Positions 24,291 through 36,925 of a DNA stretch of 64,000 bases are shown in pieces. The stretch's first letter is position 1, and the number at the start of each line of letters is the position of its first letter. The notes beneath the pieces were generated by a model. The model saw only the letters and a program-made list of their open reading frames with translations. It was not told the origin of the DNA and did not search any database. The DNA comes from Cardinalis cardinalis (taxonomy: Eukaryota; Chordata; Aves; Passeriformes; Cardinalidae). Where the stretch lies: contig JACDOX010000118.1 in the NCBI GenBank assembly GCA_014549065.1, forward strand, positions 226,132 to 290,131. Reading direction: 5' to 3'. The translations under genes and the position numbers were made by a program.

Positions 24291-27200
24291 TCCTCTTTTA
24301 AAGGAGTAGACAATTACCTAATTTTGGATTTCAATGGAGATTAAAAGAATAAGATGATGGGAAATTTGTGAGTAGTAGCAGAGACTTTTATGCTTATTTT
24401 CAACTGAACACTATTATTAAAATTATTTTATTTTTAGTGCATTTACACGATTAGGAGCTATACCTTTCATTCTGTGTTACAGTTAGCCCTTTTCTTCACA
24501 TTCTGCAAAAGAAATTCTGTTTTCTCTAGGGCTTTATCAAATGATGCTACCAGAAAACAGAAAATTTCACAAAAAGTCTGAAGGAGATATTACATCAAAT
24601 TTGACTTTTTCTTAATGAGAGGAAAAGAGATTTTTATTTTTTTCTGATGGAATAAAAACCACTAATACATTGCAAATACCATGTGAGCATTCAGACTATG
24701 ACCTTAAATAATTTATTCTTAGTTAAGAATCTGATGTTACTGGTTATTCTGAATGATGTAACTTCAACACTGTAAAATGATACTTCATTTAGGCAACCCA
24801 GTATATTGATGCTAGGTGTACAGCAAGGTAAGAATCTGAGTGCTTTAGTCTTCCTTTTTTTCACTTCCTTCCTATCCAGTTTAGTGAGAAAAAAGACATG
24901 TTTCTCTGAGTAATGTTACATTAGTTTTCCATTTATTTGCAAAAATATCATCTATTTTATACTTGAAAATATGGTTTTGTACTGAATTCATTGACTTTGA
25001 ATGTTTATCAGCTTATGACAAACTATGGAAGCTTATGGAAACTGTTTTGGTATTTTGAAGCTCATCCCTGTCACACAAACAGAACTAATGGGATCTCAGA
25101 TGTGGTACACTAGAGGAAATATGTATTGGAGGGCAGCTGGGAACTCTGGATAGTTGCTGTGGAAGAACTTACCTTCCTGAAGTATTGGACACTGATGTGC
25201 TAAGCACTAGACTCAGGGGGAGGTGAAAGATAATGATAACCAGAGGTCTTTCATGTTTGTTCATAATGGCTCTAAGAGTATGTGCAGTAAGTGCAAGGTG
25301 GGTGGTTGATATGTTGTGGTTTTTTGCTGGATCACGTCTTCTCTTTTTTTATTATTTTTAAAGATTGTTGTTAAAATATGCATAACTTTGGAATCTATGA
25401 ATTTTTAAAGACTAGTTTTCACAATCAGAAAACCCTGGAAGCCCCTGTGTGTTTCAGTGGAATTATGGCTGAAATGTACCTCTGCTGGCTGAGGGACAGA
25501 ATCCAGACCTGCTGCTACGTGTATCCGTATGCAGTATACTCTGCAGGTGCTCAGTATGTTTTTCCTTTCTTTTTAATAGAAATTAATTTTTAACCGTAAT
25601 CCTTATTCTTCAATTTTAAATAGCTGACTAGTATCTTCTTACATTTTTAAATGCATAGATCTGTAGCCCAAGAGTTGTAGGTGATGGTAAATCTTTTGTT
25701 ATTTTAGATTTGCCTTGTCTGGTAGACATCACTAGGGCAAAGCTACTACACAGATACTTGATCCTTTGTAACATTTTATTATGATGTTGAATTACTCAGT
25801 GTCAATAAAGAACACGGATTAAAATGAGGAAGAAATTGCCTGTGTGGTTCTGTCTTAACCTTCAATAGCAGAAGCACAATAGTCTGATCTTATCAATGAG
25901 TNCATTCTTGGAATTGACTGTCAAAAGGTTAAGCCTTTCAAGCATAGGCAGCACACAGAGGTGATTGAATGCATCTCTAATTTAGAAATCTCTTTCCTGA
26001 AGGTCCCATGTAATTAGTAATCTAAGCAAGTTATCTGGAAAAATAAAAATATCTTCTGAAAATTTTGACTGCAGAAATTCAGGCAGTAAATAGCAAATAA
26101 GAGTTCCTTCCTCTAAAGGTACCTTTGGATATCTTTTCAATTTATTTTACCTTAAAGATAAGGTAAGAGAGAGAAATTATTTCTTCATAAAGCAATTATT
26201 CTACTGAATACGAGGAATTCATTGGCAGAAAGAATGATGGATGTATTTTGATTAAAACCACTGCAGGATCTTTAAGATTAAGCATATTCTTTGCAGTACA
26301 CTTTTTATACCTTTTATAAGTATATTACATGGAGAATTATAATTTTTTTCTCAAACTTTTCATTATGTTTGAGGCTTTCCTGTCTCTTCATTTTTCTTCT
26401 TCATTTAAAAAAATGCTACCATCTGAACAGTGCGACTATAGAGAAAGTATATGGGTTTAAATACAACTTCAGCATTAAAAAAATTCTATTTATCAGCACA
26501 ATGTTGCCATTGTTAGACTCAAGATATTAGCAAAAGGAAGAGATTTTCTTATTAATTACTTGTTCCTTTGTATTGTGTCTGTTCATGAAATACCATGTTT
26601 TTCTGAGAAAATGGCCATCTTAAACTCTGAAGGAATCTACGTATTATATGTTTCTGTTGTAATTGCCCATGTGGAAAAATCTGGTGAACTTTGGATGCAA
26701 AGTAGTTTATAATACCTTAAAGCAGAAGCCAGATAAAATCCTTCATCTGCAGGGACTTTTCTTTTATCATCGCTGCCTAATTTTCAGTAATTCCATTTTG
26801 CTCTGAATTATAACTCTCAAATTAAAATTGGACCATATCCCTTGGTCATTAATTCCAAGTTGGACATGAAACAGTTAAGAGGACTGGAAATAGCATATCT
26901 ATAGTACAGCTATAGCAAGACTTCTCTAGATTCATAAAAACTGTTCTTCTTCAGGCAGTTTTCATCTATAGGCCAGGTGTTTTACCAGTGCATCTGGACT
27001 ATTTCTGATTATTGTGCTGTAATTCAGCATTTCCCTGGGCTTGTCTGGGCTCTCCACTGGGATAACACCATGAATAGAGTGTTGTGTTTTGGTTAGTTTG
27101 GCAGCCATTCTAAATAACACAGTGTGGGACAGAGGTTTGAAAAGAGACAACAGAATTTGATCTGGGCCTTACAGTATTTTAATAGCACCTTTTTTTTTAT

Positions 27201-28029
27201 TATTACAAATTTTGCATTTAGGCCTACAGCAGCACTTTTGTTGTAGTAACAGATGTCTCTCCAGACATGTGCGCATATTTAAATTGAGTTGGCATAGTGT
27301 AATCTTCTTTCAAAAGAAGATTAATGGAACAGAACTTTTTTTTGTCTGCACAAATTAATTGAACAGTTATAAGAAGATGGATCACTACTTTGTAGTAATT
27401 ACAGTTGTACTTAGTATAATTAATACTCTAGATTAGAATTGGTGTGAAATAGCATTATTCTTTTGCACAGTTAAGGTATACTTGTAGTACTAGATTTGTC
27501 TGAGTAAACACTGACTGCATGCCACTCCCAAGACCATCTGTCTCTGGTAATGACTTTCAGAGCAAGAACTTTGCGATTCTGAGCCTCACTGAGGTAACAC
27601 TTAAAAGCATCCTATGAGAACTAACATCAAATCAGTGGATTACTTACTACTTGAGTCGTTTTGCTTCATTATGTTATTCCTCATAATGGAACCAGTAGTG
27701 TGAAAGAAATATGAGACAAGTAGTAAACTCTAGCAATTTCTTCCAAACCTTGTCTGAGCCTGCTGATGCATGAGTTTATGAAGAAAAAAAAAAATCTATT
27801 TCTAGCAAATAATTGCCAAAATTTTGCTCATTTTACTCTCTCATAAAAGAACTGTGACAATTCTTTTAAATTGTGAGAAAAAGTGCCCACACATAAAATT
27901 ATGACAGTAAGTACCCTATGAGTGGAACCTTTTTCAGCATGGAAATAACTCCAGTAAATGTATTTTGCGTGAAGAGATTATCAGATAATTATATAACGGG
28001 GCTGGTTCAATACAATTAACGCCTGATTA
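24291..28029. other. Unique AT-rich non-coding DNA
   Basis: No gene, RNA or repeat recognised. Open frames are short (at most about 80 codons) and T- or A-rich. An ambiguous base N lies at 25902. Confidence 0.5.
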
Positions 28030-28035
28030 AGTGCT

Positions 28036-28227
28036 TCAATTAACAATCCTGGTGTCAGACATGAAAGCACTGTTTGTGAAGCCTCTAGTAATGGTGGTTA
28101 TCCCACTCATGTCAGGAAACAGGCTGTCCATTTCCCAGAACCGCTTTTGTGGTAAGATGTACTCTTCAAGAGGAAGATCATCTTGTGATATCCCACAGGC
28201 TGTTTGAAATGTTGGAGTCAGAAGCAT
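28036..28227 (-). other. 63-codon minus-strand ORF behind an acceptor-like site (hypothetical)
   Basis: On the minus strand an acceptor-like tgttcttacag ends at about 28241. The frame then stays open through LFYC, the ATG at 28227 and on to a TGA at 28036-28038. Residues are of mixed composition (for example GISQDDLPLEEYILPQKRFWE), not the low-complexity pattern of neighbouring chance frames. No domain was recognised. It could be a terminal coding exon, an old pseudogene piece or chance. Confidence 0.18.
28061..28207 (+). other. 48-codon ORF with signal-peptide-like start (hypothetical)
   Basis: The ATG at 28061 (G at -3, A at +4, a moderate Kozak context) opens a 48-residue frame ending at TGA 28205-28207. 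The N-terminus MKALFVKPLVMVVIPLMSG has one early lysine and a hydrophobic stretch, as in a secretory signal. The remainder carries two cysteines and several basic residues (QNRFCGKMYSSRGRSSC). No known peptide family was recognised. The same DNA is also open on the minus strand over 28036-28227, which argues that low stop density, rather than coding, could explain it. This is a candidate only. Confidence 0.15.
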
Positions 28228-28739
28228 ACAGTAGAAGAGTTCTGTAAGAACATTTTAAAATAGGATGAATTATAATTTTGGTTGGGTATGACGACTAAGA
28301 CTGTCAATAAACTGTTGGCAAAATACTTGGATGAAAGGGAGAGAGATGATTTATGTTCAGCTAAAGAAATCAAGTGAAGGGTGGTGGAAGGGAAGAAAGC
28401 ATATGAAAATTCTTCAGACTGAGAACAAGAGTACATGGGTTGAACAAACAACATATTTGTCTTTATTTGCATATTTATAGTAATAGCTGAAAAATAGGCT
28501 AATATCTTTCCAAGCACCATCTCCTTGCTTCTGCTAATTCCCAGTGTGAAAGCTCTGAGCAGCAGATAGCTCTTGTCAAGGAAATTTGGGTGGTCAAGAA
28601 AGGAGTGTGTGATGTAAAACAAACCCTGCAAGACAAAGGTAGCAGTAGTGTGAGACTGTGGCAAGACATCACAACATAGATTTTGCAGTTTAGTGTGTTT
28701 CCACCTAGGAGAAATCTGTGAAGACCTTTCAAGTACCAC
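28218..28739 (-). other. Longest ORF in the window, 173 codons, minus strand (hypothetical)
   Basis: The frame runs from ATG at 28739 to a stop at 28218. At the local base composition an uninterrupted frame this long is uncommon. The predicted product is rich in Ser, Leu and Phe, has no recognisable motif, catalytic residue or clear membrane segment, and is not in frame with the 63-codon ORF next to it. A second minus frame (28499-28753) and a plus frame (28503-28676) overlap it, so the region is stop-poor on both strands. It could be an exapted or lineage-specific ORF, a decayed exon or chance. Confidence 0.18.
28503..28676 (+). other. Open plus-strand segment with a good splice acceptor (hypothetical exon)
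   Basis: After TAA at 28500-28502 the plus frame is open for 58 codons to TAG at 28677-28679. It contains tctccttgcttctgctaattcccag|TG, a strong-looking polypyrimidine tract and acceptor (exon would start at 28545), and AAAG|GTAGCA near 28639, a weak donor. The encoded stretch CESSEQQIALVKEIWVVKK is charged and helix-prone. There is no ATG and no recognised family. It overlaps the minus-strand 173-codon ORF, and at most one of these could be real. Confidence 0.15.
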
Positions 28740-28760
28740 ATGTGTGTTTCCACAGTTTTG

Positions 28761-31700
28761 TTCTCTACCTTATGGCTAACCTTCTCACTTTCTCTATTCT
28801 CTTACAAACCCACAGAGAATAATTTGTATGGTAATTTTTGTGAATTAAGTATCCTGGGAGATAGATTAACATCATTAAACTATTATCACGTTTAGCATTC
28901 CTGTTGCCAAAAATGGAAGGCTAATTTTACTCCATTAATTTCTTCTGAAATGCTTTGCTTTTTTTTGTGGTGTCTAATTTATTTGCAGGTCTGTGTAGAT
29001 ATTTTCATTGTGAGTCTTAAAAAATATACTCGGGTTGTATCAATTTAGAACTGATTGCATGTGAAAATGGTTAGAATATTTAGAAAGAGTACTTAAATAT
29101 ATTTAGCAATAGCATACATAGTTCTTACTCTCCTAAAGAAGATTTAACTGATGAACTTCAGGGTTCTGCCTTGGTCCACCATGGTCATTACCAATAAGCA
29201 CAATCATCTTATCTTTTTTTGTTTAACAGTGTTAGATTAGCAGAACTGTTTGGCTGAACTATCAGGTCAAAAGCTAGCTCTGGCTCTGCTCACTATTAGA
29301 TGATTTTGGACTTAAGAGGATTAAGTTCTTTCTTGCTTAAAACATTAAACTTTCTTTCATGATCATGTAACTATGGCAGCAGCCACATCTCCACTTCATA
29401 TTTCATCTCTAGTCTTTCTATTAATCATATTACATTTCCAATTAAGTTCTACTTATGAATTTGTTTCAGTGTGGTTCTTAGGGGAATCAGTAAATGTGTT
29501 TTATAATTAAGTGCTCAAATATTAGAATTTAATAGTTTGTAATTAGAGGGTTTTTAAATTAGAAATCTGTCTTCCTATACAATTTGAGGAGGTAAAATCT
29601 AATTTACATCTTCACCTGAAGGAAAATTCATAAAATGAACTAAACTAAAGCATTGAAATACATTTTTAATTAAAGGGAGGAAACTGCTAATGAAGTGCAA
29701 CTTAGGAACGTAAACTAATAGTGTATAACATCATATAGTTACTTTATGTTGTAGAATGAAATACAGTAGTTTAAAAAATTAGAAACATTACTTAAAGCAG
29801 TGAATTTCAATTTGCCGTATGAAGCATCCCATGGTAGAAGTATTCCCGTTTTCTTCAGTCTCATTATAGAGATGAATATGTACCTACTCACTTGAATAAA
29901 GACTAATAATATTTGCATTGTTCAGCGGCCTGCATGGTGTCATGCAAATCAATACCTGGTACTGAATGTGTCTGGGTGTGTGTCTCTTTGTTTGTAGATA
30001 TTTTCTGAGGCACAGGCATCTTATGAATGTTGATGGGTGGTCAGGGCTGTGTTCACAGTCAGAAATCCTGTTTTCTCCTTCACTGAAAGCTCACTGTGAG
30101 CAAAATGGTGATTCTGTGGGAAAACCAGCACAAATTCTACATGGCATATTGGCTAGGAACAGGTATTGAATTGCAAGCTCCAGCACTCAAAGAATGTTTT
30201 TCTCTACTAGCTAAGAAAAGAGTGCTGAATTAAGATCAGTACTAGTAGGCCTGGTTTAAGGTGTAAATAAAACAGGCAATTGCAGTAGCATATTAATGGG
30301 ACTGGCCTTTAGGAAAACACTCATGATATTTTTGTGCCCGATCTCTGCTTTACTCTGCAGATACAGCACTGTGAGGATCCCAGAATACATGTTTGTTACT
30401 GGGCACAGAAGCTTTTCTCAGATCTGAAGCCCAAGTAGATGCTGAGCCATCTTGATCCATTCTGAGCAGGCTACTTATCTGTGAAAAAATACCTGGATAT
30501 GCAGGCTTAGCTGAAGACTTGGGTATTTTTTGGCAGCCTGGCTGGAGAATTAGGATATCAGGTCTCTAGTGTATCCCTGCAAGTAGGTCTAGACACTGCC
30601 TGGAGCATTTTCTGTGTGTTGCTTATGACCCTGAGTGTAAATAAGCTTCAGAAACAAACTGTTTATGCATCCTAGTAAGAGGACTACAGATCTTGCTCCA
30701 GCTTCTGCTTACCCCCATTGCTTCTGTAAGGAAAGATTTACTTTAACAGGTGGCTATGGCAGGGAGAATGGAGTTCCTGAAGACTTGCTGTTCCCTTCTG
30801 CCTTGCATCCTCTTTACCAGGGAGGGCAGTGGTGCAACATTGCTTTAGGATTGGGGTTGCATGGCAAGGACACCATGGTAAAGAAGGGTCTGGGGTGAGC
30901 CATATGCGAAGGCTCACATTTGGTTATCTAAGTAGAAGGGTGTGTTTTGTTTTGTCAGCTTGAGGTGCAGAGAGGGATGTCATGGAGAGCCATCCTTGTC
31001 CTCCCACCTCTTCAGTATGGCCTGAGCTATCCAGAAAGGGGAACCTGGTCCTGAGATTAAGCAGGGAGCCTGGTAAAACAGAGACAGAGAAGGTACCTTA
31101 GCAAGCAGGTATGGCTTAAACTCCACCTAAATCTTCTAAGTGAGGGTCCATCTGAGCCTTAAGGGCTTTGTAGGCCATGAACAGATTTTTCAGACTGCTA
31201 AAGTTTCTCTCCTGTGTTTATTAGCAAGCAGTGTTATTTTTATCATTATTTAGAACAGTTTAAGTTTTGTACAAGAAATACCTCACAGAATGGTGTTTGC
31301 TTTGGAAATCTGACCCCAGTACTCACCTTAGTTCCCTTATCATCTGATGGCACCCCTGCAGCACCTCTACTTTTCATCAGTCTTGGTGTGGCTAGCCACT
31401 CATGAGTAGTGGCTGATGAGACAGGCAGTAAGCCCACACAAGTATCAAAACAAGTTGATACATTCCTGACCTTTGTGCTCTTGTTGTGCCGTGTTGACAT
31501 AATGAGGGTAAATCACTCATATCTCTTTAAACAATCGGATCATTTAAGGAAGCTCTTGGGTTTGCCACCTTTAAAATACACAAGAGATATGTCTGCAATT
31601 GCAATTTTATCAGTATATATTATTTTACCTCACAGTAATTGGCATAAATGTAAATTGTAAACTGGGTCACAGGACCTGCTGAAAATAGTCAATTACTGTG

Positions 31701-34628
31701 GTGGTGGTTTTTGGTTGTTTCTGACAATTTGTGATCTGACATTACTCTGTGCTTCTATTGTATTTTTGCTTTTTGGCTAATCAAATTGACATTTTCCACT
31801 GAATTACAGATTGAAAAATTCAGTAGTGAATGATGCTGTCTATTTTGGTAAGAAGATCCACTGGAACACCACAGTGGTACAGATCACTCACTATGATAAG
31901 AAATTACTTTTGTTTATGCCCTTCATTAATATTTCAGGATTCAGACAGTAAAGGGAGCAATTTATCTCGGTATAAGTTAGAATACAGTTTAATAAGATTT
32001 TCTGAGGAGACAAGATTAATGTTAATAATGTTTTTTCATTGATGGGAAAATAGTGTTAACATTAGTAACTCACTTTTTCTGTTAAGCAACAAGGTTAAAC
32101 TGAAAAAAGCCATGGACGATAAACAAGGTCAGGCCTATAAAAAGTAAAACATGAATCTGTTTTTCTAGACTAAAATCTTATTAGAATGAATATTCTGCTG
32201 ATCAAAATGAAGGTGATGAAGGCTATAAAGCTATTCAAGCAGAATAATTCAACTTTAGTATCTCTCCATTCCAAGAAGTGGCTATTTCTTTTTTTTAATA
32301 GTCTCAAACAGGGAATTTGACGCTCATCTAATTAAGTTTCAAGTTTTCTGTGTTTTGTAGTCTCCTTGATTCTGAAAATAATACATGCAACTTCATTTAG
32401 CTTCTCAAGTTTTAAGAAATAAATGAGTTTGGTACAGAGTTTCTTGAAGGTATATTGAGCAAAGTCTATATTCAAGAAAACAATACATTTGCTGTGCTTG
32501 GGTAAATGTTTCTCGTTCAGAATGTATTTGGGTTTATTAAGATGACACACAGTCATGAATGTGAAATATTTGGTTCCTCTGAGGTTGCTCATACACAGCT
32601 AAGGACTCTTCTAAGTCAGAGCAACATACATGCTGATGCTTAATATGACACTGTTGTACTGATAATATTTTCATTAAGTCACAAGTAAGGTTTGTATCAA
32701 TTCATGTCTAAATTCATCTACTTCATATAGTGTACTCTACAGATATGTACGAGAGAATTATGAGTGCAATACCTTTATGCCTACATTATGAGTATGTATT
32801 CAGAAAGAGTATGTTCAATACCAGCATTCCTAAAATTTGTTAGTCCACATGATCATATCCACACAAACAGCATAACCAGGGCATAACAGGAACATTTGTG
32901 ATTGATAACTTCCCATTCAAAATTGTTCTGTGTTCACATGCAAATGATATAGTCTTTACATTACCCTCAGTCCTGCTGAATTTCCCTAGTATTAGTCTCT
33001 ATGCTTTTTCTGTCTCGTGAATATTTAATTAACTATGGAAGAGAAAGAAACGAAAATTGCAGAATAAGAAGGCAAGTAAATAAACTGGTGGTAGTAAATT
33101 TTCTGGTCTACATTTGTAAGGGATTTGATTTTTTTTATTTCTCAGATGTGTGGAGTATTTGACTAAGAAATTCCTAGATTTACATGCAAAAATAGCCCTT
33201 TCTTATAAAGAACAAAATATGGCTAAAACAATGGGAGGAAATCTCTCTTTCAACATTTCTTGGTTTTTCTCTCGCTTATTTTGAATAAGGAATGAAAAAA
33301 CATCAGGACAAGTGTAACACAGCTGCAAAAGTGAATGTTGGACAACTGAACACATATCTAAATATTTCTTTCACTGCAAATATTCATCCCTCCCTGAACA
33401 CTGTTACTAGATTACCTGAGCCAGACTTTTGCCTGTATCCAAAAGAATGGTTGAACATCACTTGGGCTGATAACATAAGTATGGGTCACATGGTCTAATA
33501 TATGGAAATTTAGTTTTGTGAATACTGTTGCTGTGCTCTATGATGAGGCGCATAAGTGATAATTCTGAGTATTCAAGGTTCTTGCTATTTTGCTAGCAGA
33601 TCCTAATTTCCTTTATAGTTTTGTACTTTCATTTAAAGATTCTGCTGTCCTATAGAAATACCAAGAGAAGAGAATGTACCAGTCGCTCCCTTTGAGTCTG
33701 TTATTTCTGCACATAGAATCTATGTGTACTTAGGGATTCAAATGAACAGTTTATTTTTGAAGAAATAATTTATTCTCCATGCAAAGAATCTGAAGAGGGA
33801 TATCATGGTCTCTGGGAAATGTGTGAAGTTTTCTCTGGTAGGAAGAAGATCAGCTGGCTTACTTATACCATGTCTGCTGAGCTTTGAGTTAAATTTCAGC
33901 TGCTCTGAGATGGAATCAAAGCTCTTGAAAAATTCTAATCATGGTTGTCAGATTGATGTTTGCTTGAAACAAACACCAGCAGTAAGCATGGCCTAAAAAA
34001 TTTATTCAGGGAATAAAGCATAACATTTACACAGAAAGAGGGCAGCATTAGAGTGAAGAGAGATGATCAGAGCTGACCTTTGACAAGAAGTACAAATTTC
34101 TAAGTATGAATGCCCCAGTCAAATAAATGAGTTTCCAGATCAGTTAATTCTTTATGTAGGAGAAGATCAGATAGAGAAAATATGCTATTTTAGTGTATTA
34201 AACAAAAATGCCAGATTTCATTTTACCAAAAAACAGTTAAGAAAAGTAATTGGTGGAGTACTAAAAATACTTTAGAGTTATAAACCTAAAGTGAAATTAC
34301 TTCAAAAACTGGTAGTGGACTATTGATGAAGGAAGAGTAATTGCATTGACTGAACTAGAGATCCTTGATTCAAGAAATTTTTTTCCCTAAATTCTCACTG
34401 GGACTCTGGGTGAGTGTCTTTGGGTAAATGTCTTCTTCCTTTGCTTTATCTGCGAGAAGTAGGAATAGCAGCAAAGCCTTTTATTGTTGTACTGTTTGCA
34501 TAAGGTATTTTGAGTTTGTGTTTTGTTTGTTTTTATGGTCAGCAGTGTTGTGCAGAGCAGGTAGCTGTACTGAGTATTGTACATCTTTTTCATCTTGCAA
34601 ATCTGCACCGAGTATAGTAATTTATGCT
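28761..34628. other. Unique AT-rich non-coding DNA
   Basis: No gene or repeat could be recognised. The interval 29960-31200 is somewhat less AT-rich than its neighbours and includes a 77-codon plus frame (30665-30898) without a domain. A phrase near 31160-31187 vaguely recalls an old DNA-transposon-like repeat but is too short to call. Confidence 0.5.
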
Positions 34629-34696
34629 TCATATGAAATGGCTTTGCTACAAATGTGAACCTTGTCTCATGTGAAGTGACTTTGCTGTAAATATGA
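34629..34696. repeat. Diverged tandem duplication, 2 x 30 bp
   Basis: Copies at 34629-34658 and 34667-34696 (offset 38 bp) align without gaps over 30 bp with 6 differences. All six are transitions (A/G or C/T), the signature of an old duplication decaying by ordinary point mutation. Confidence 0.75.
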
Positions 34697-36762
34697 CATT
34701 AGTATGAGCCAGTCAGCTTGCCAGATTGCTATTAGTTTGCAATGAACATTTAGAAAAATGAAGCATCATTAAAGCAAATCAGCTGTTTCATGTAGTTACT
34801 GCATATTTATAGACACTCTGCTTACATGAATTAATTAGTCCCTGATTGGGGGAGGTACACTGTATCTCCACATTCTGGCATCTTTCCATTCTGTTTCTTC
34901 TTGTGCTATTTTCTACTGTAATGACAACCACAAAATAAAATTAATATTTTTAAAGTCACGTGGTATAGTACAAAATGGTAGTAATACAACTGGAATGTAG
35001 CCATTACTCAGTACTTGTGTGCACAGAAGGTAGCTAACTCATGATAATTAGCTTCTACTCTAGTAATATTATCTGTTGATTAAAGAACAATCATTATGCA
35101 AGCTGTGTTACCCAGTCAAAAAAAGATTTTCCGGTTTCTATTTCACCTCATCATTTAGGGCAGAATTGACTGCTGCTCTGTGATTATATAACCAGAAACT
35201 AGTCCTAGCAGTTAGACTGAGGTTACATTAGTAGTTATTTTCATATAATTTCAAACCTTTTTATGACACTTGCCTAGCTGAGCACTGGCACTGATAGTCT
35301 TCTCTAAATTAATATGTCAGTCTAGATGAATTTTTCTTGTCAAAACCTTCAGGTTTATTTTTTGGTACCAGTGAAATAACTTTCTGCCTTGTCAAAGGGT
35401 TACTCAGGGCAACAATTTAAGAAATACTTAGATGTTCTTTAAAAGATTTTGCTTGTAAATATTCATAATTTGCCAAGCCATCTGTCAGTTGCATACCTTT
35501 ATGTATAAAGAACATTGCAGAATAGATAATATCAACTCATTAGAATGAAGGTGAGTACTTCTGAGGTAACAATTGAGGTTAGTTCACAACAGAAGGCATA
35601 ACAGGCTTTTCTTAAGGAATCCAAAATCTCTACTGCTAGAACAAGCAATTGAATTAATTCTTTAAAATATAATGATCATCAAAAACTGGGAGCTGCAATT
35701 TGAAAGAGACATTCAGTACAGCTGGAGATTACAGGCATGCAGAAGCAAATGCATTTGACCTCAGAATGTCACTTGTCATTCATTTGCTAAACAAAAAACT
35801 GTCGTAAAATGTAATTGAACTTTATCTCAGAGTGACATGCTCTTGAGCATCAATTCCCCACTTTTACAGAAGGTTCTTTGGACAACAACATTCCTCAAGT
35901 AAATCAGAGTTGCCACAAGAAAAATTTTTAATGAGTGTTAGGTATTGATGAGAGTTTGATCCAAGAGAAGAGATCAGGTGAGAATTAAGCAGAATTTTCA
36001 AGGAAGTTAACACACGAATAAATGGCAAATACTTTGCAGTAGCATCGCATAATATAAGTTAATGGATGTCTCTGATACACTTGTGGTCAAACATCAATGT
36101 AAATTCCTGACCAAACAATTGCAGGTCTTAAATAACACTGGTAGGTATAAGTGTTGTTCATGGTAATGGTTATATTAGCAGCATTTTTTAAGTGTAACTT
36201 AGTGCACATTAAAACCATTGGGCCTCCAGCAACCCTGGAAGAAAGGTAGGAGTGTGCAAATGAATACTCTGACTCAGTACACTGTCTTTTCTCAGTAGTG
36301 TCATATCTATATTTTGAGCTTCATAGTATACACTGAAAAAACAAAGCCCAGCTTGGTAGGGTTCATATGCTAAATAAAGAATCTGAGCATAATGGCTGAT
36401 GAGAAATACTTTCTGGACAGACAAACAAATCATGTGAGTAGCAATATCTAGCCACAATGTAATGTTTTTATCACTATCAGATTAATAATCAGTTTCATCA
36501 GAATTTTCAGTAAATTAATGTTCACATGAACATTTTAGCACTGCTACTTTGTTACGCTGCATTTTTGCATTGCAGATTTAATACTGAAGTTGTTTATTAG
36601 AACAAGGTGTAGTATCTTTTGGGCATCTTTCTTACAGATGAATGACAGATTTTTATGGAACAGAAAGTTTTTTGCAGTGTCCTGAACATTAGGCTATGCA
36701 AAATATTTCTGTTCCTGGATTGCTAATGAATTTAAAACTGACCTCGTTGCTCCTTATTCCAG
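34697..36762. other. Unique non-coding DNA, CNE-like around 35640-35900
   Basis: No gene or repeat recognised. The segment 35640-35900 is free of simple repeats and carries GTCGTAAA at 35801-35808, the posterior-HOX (paralog 9-13) consensus. It also has an octamer-like gcaaatgcattt near 35747. Whether it is conserved cannot be judged from one sequence. Confidence 0.4.
36517..36534. repeat. 18-bp palindrome with 2-bp centre
   Basis: AATGTTCA (36517-36524), CA, TGAACATT (36527-36534): the arms are perfect reverse complements. The centre includes CACATG, an E-box-like word. Palindromes with 8-bp arms arise by chance in a window this size, so function is uncertain. Confidence 0.65.
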
Positions 36763-36925
36763 ATAGCAAGAGTAGGATTGGAGCTCTACTTGGATGGCAG
36801 ATGCCTGTTCTGAGGAGTATAGTTACAGTCCACAGCAGTTCTTGGGCACAGTACTATAGTGATGTGACATATTTGCACGCCACAAAACAGATTCTTAAAT
36901 CAAACTTGTCCTTGTTGATCACTTG
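36763..36925 (+). other. Possible exon, 163 bp, plus strand (hypothetical)
   Basis: A pyrimidine-rich acceptor (tgctccttattccag, ending 36762) and a donor-like TTG|GTATGT (36925/36926) bound 163 bp. These lie inside a 90-codon open frame (36696-36968), so the putative exon is open throughout. The encoded residues (for example SKSRIGALLGWQMPVLRS) match no family I recognise. Chance pairings of splice-like sites are common in 64 kb, hence the low confidence. Confidence 0.15.

Noticed and set aside
31150..31190. Short phrase resembling an old DNA-transposon or LINE consensus
   Set aside because: The resemblance covers fewer than 30 bases and does not extend on either side.
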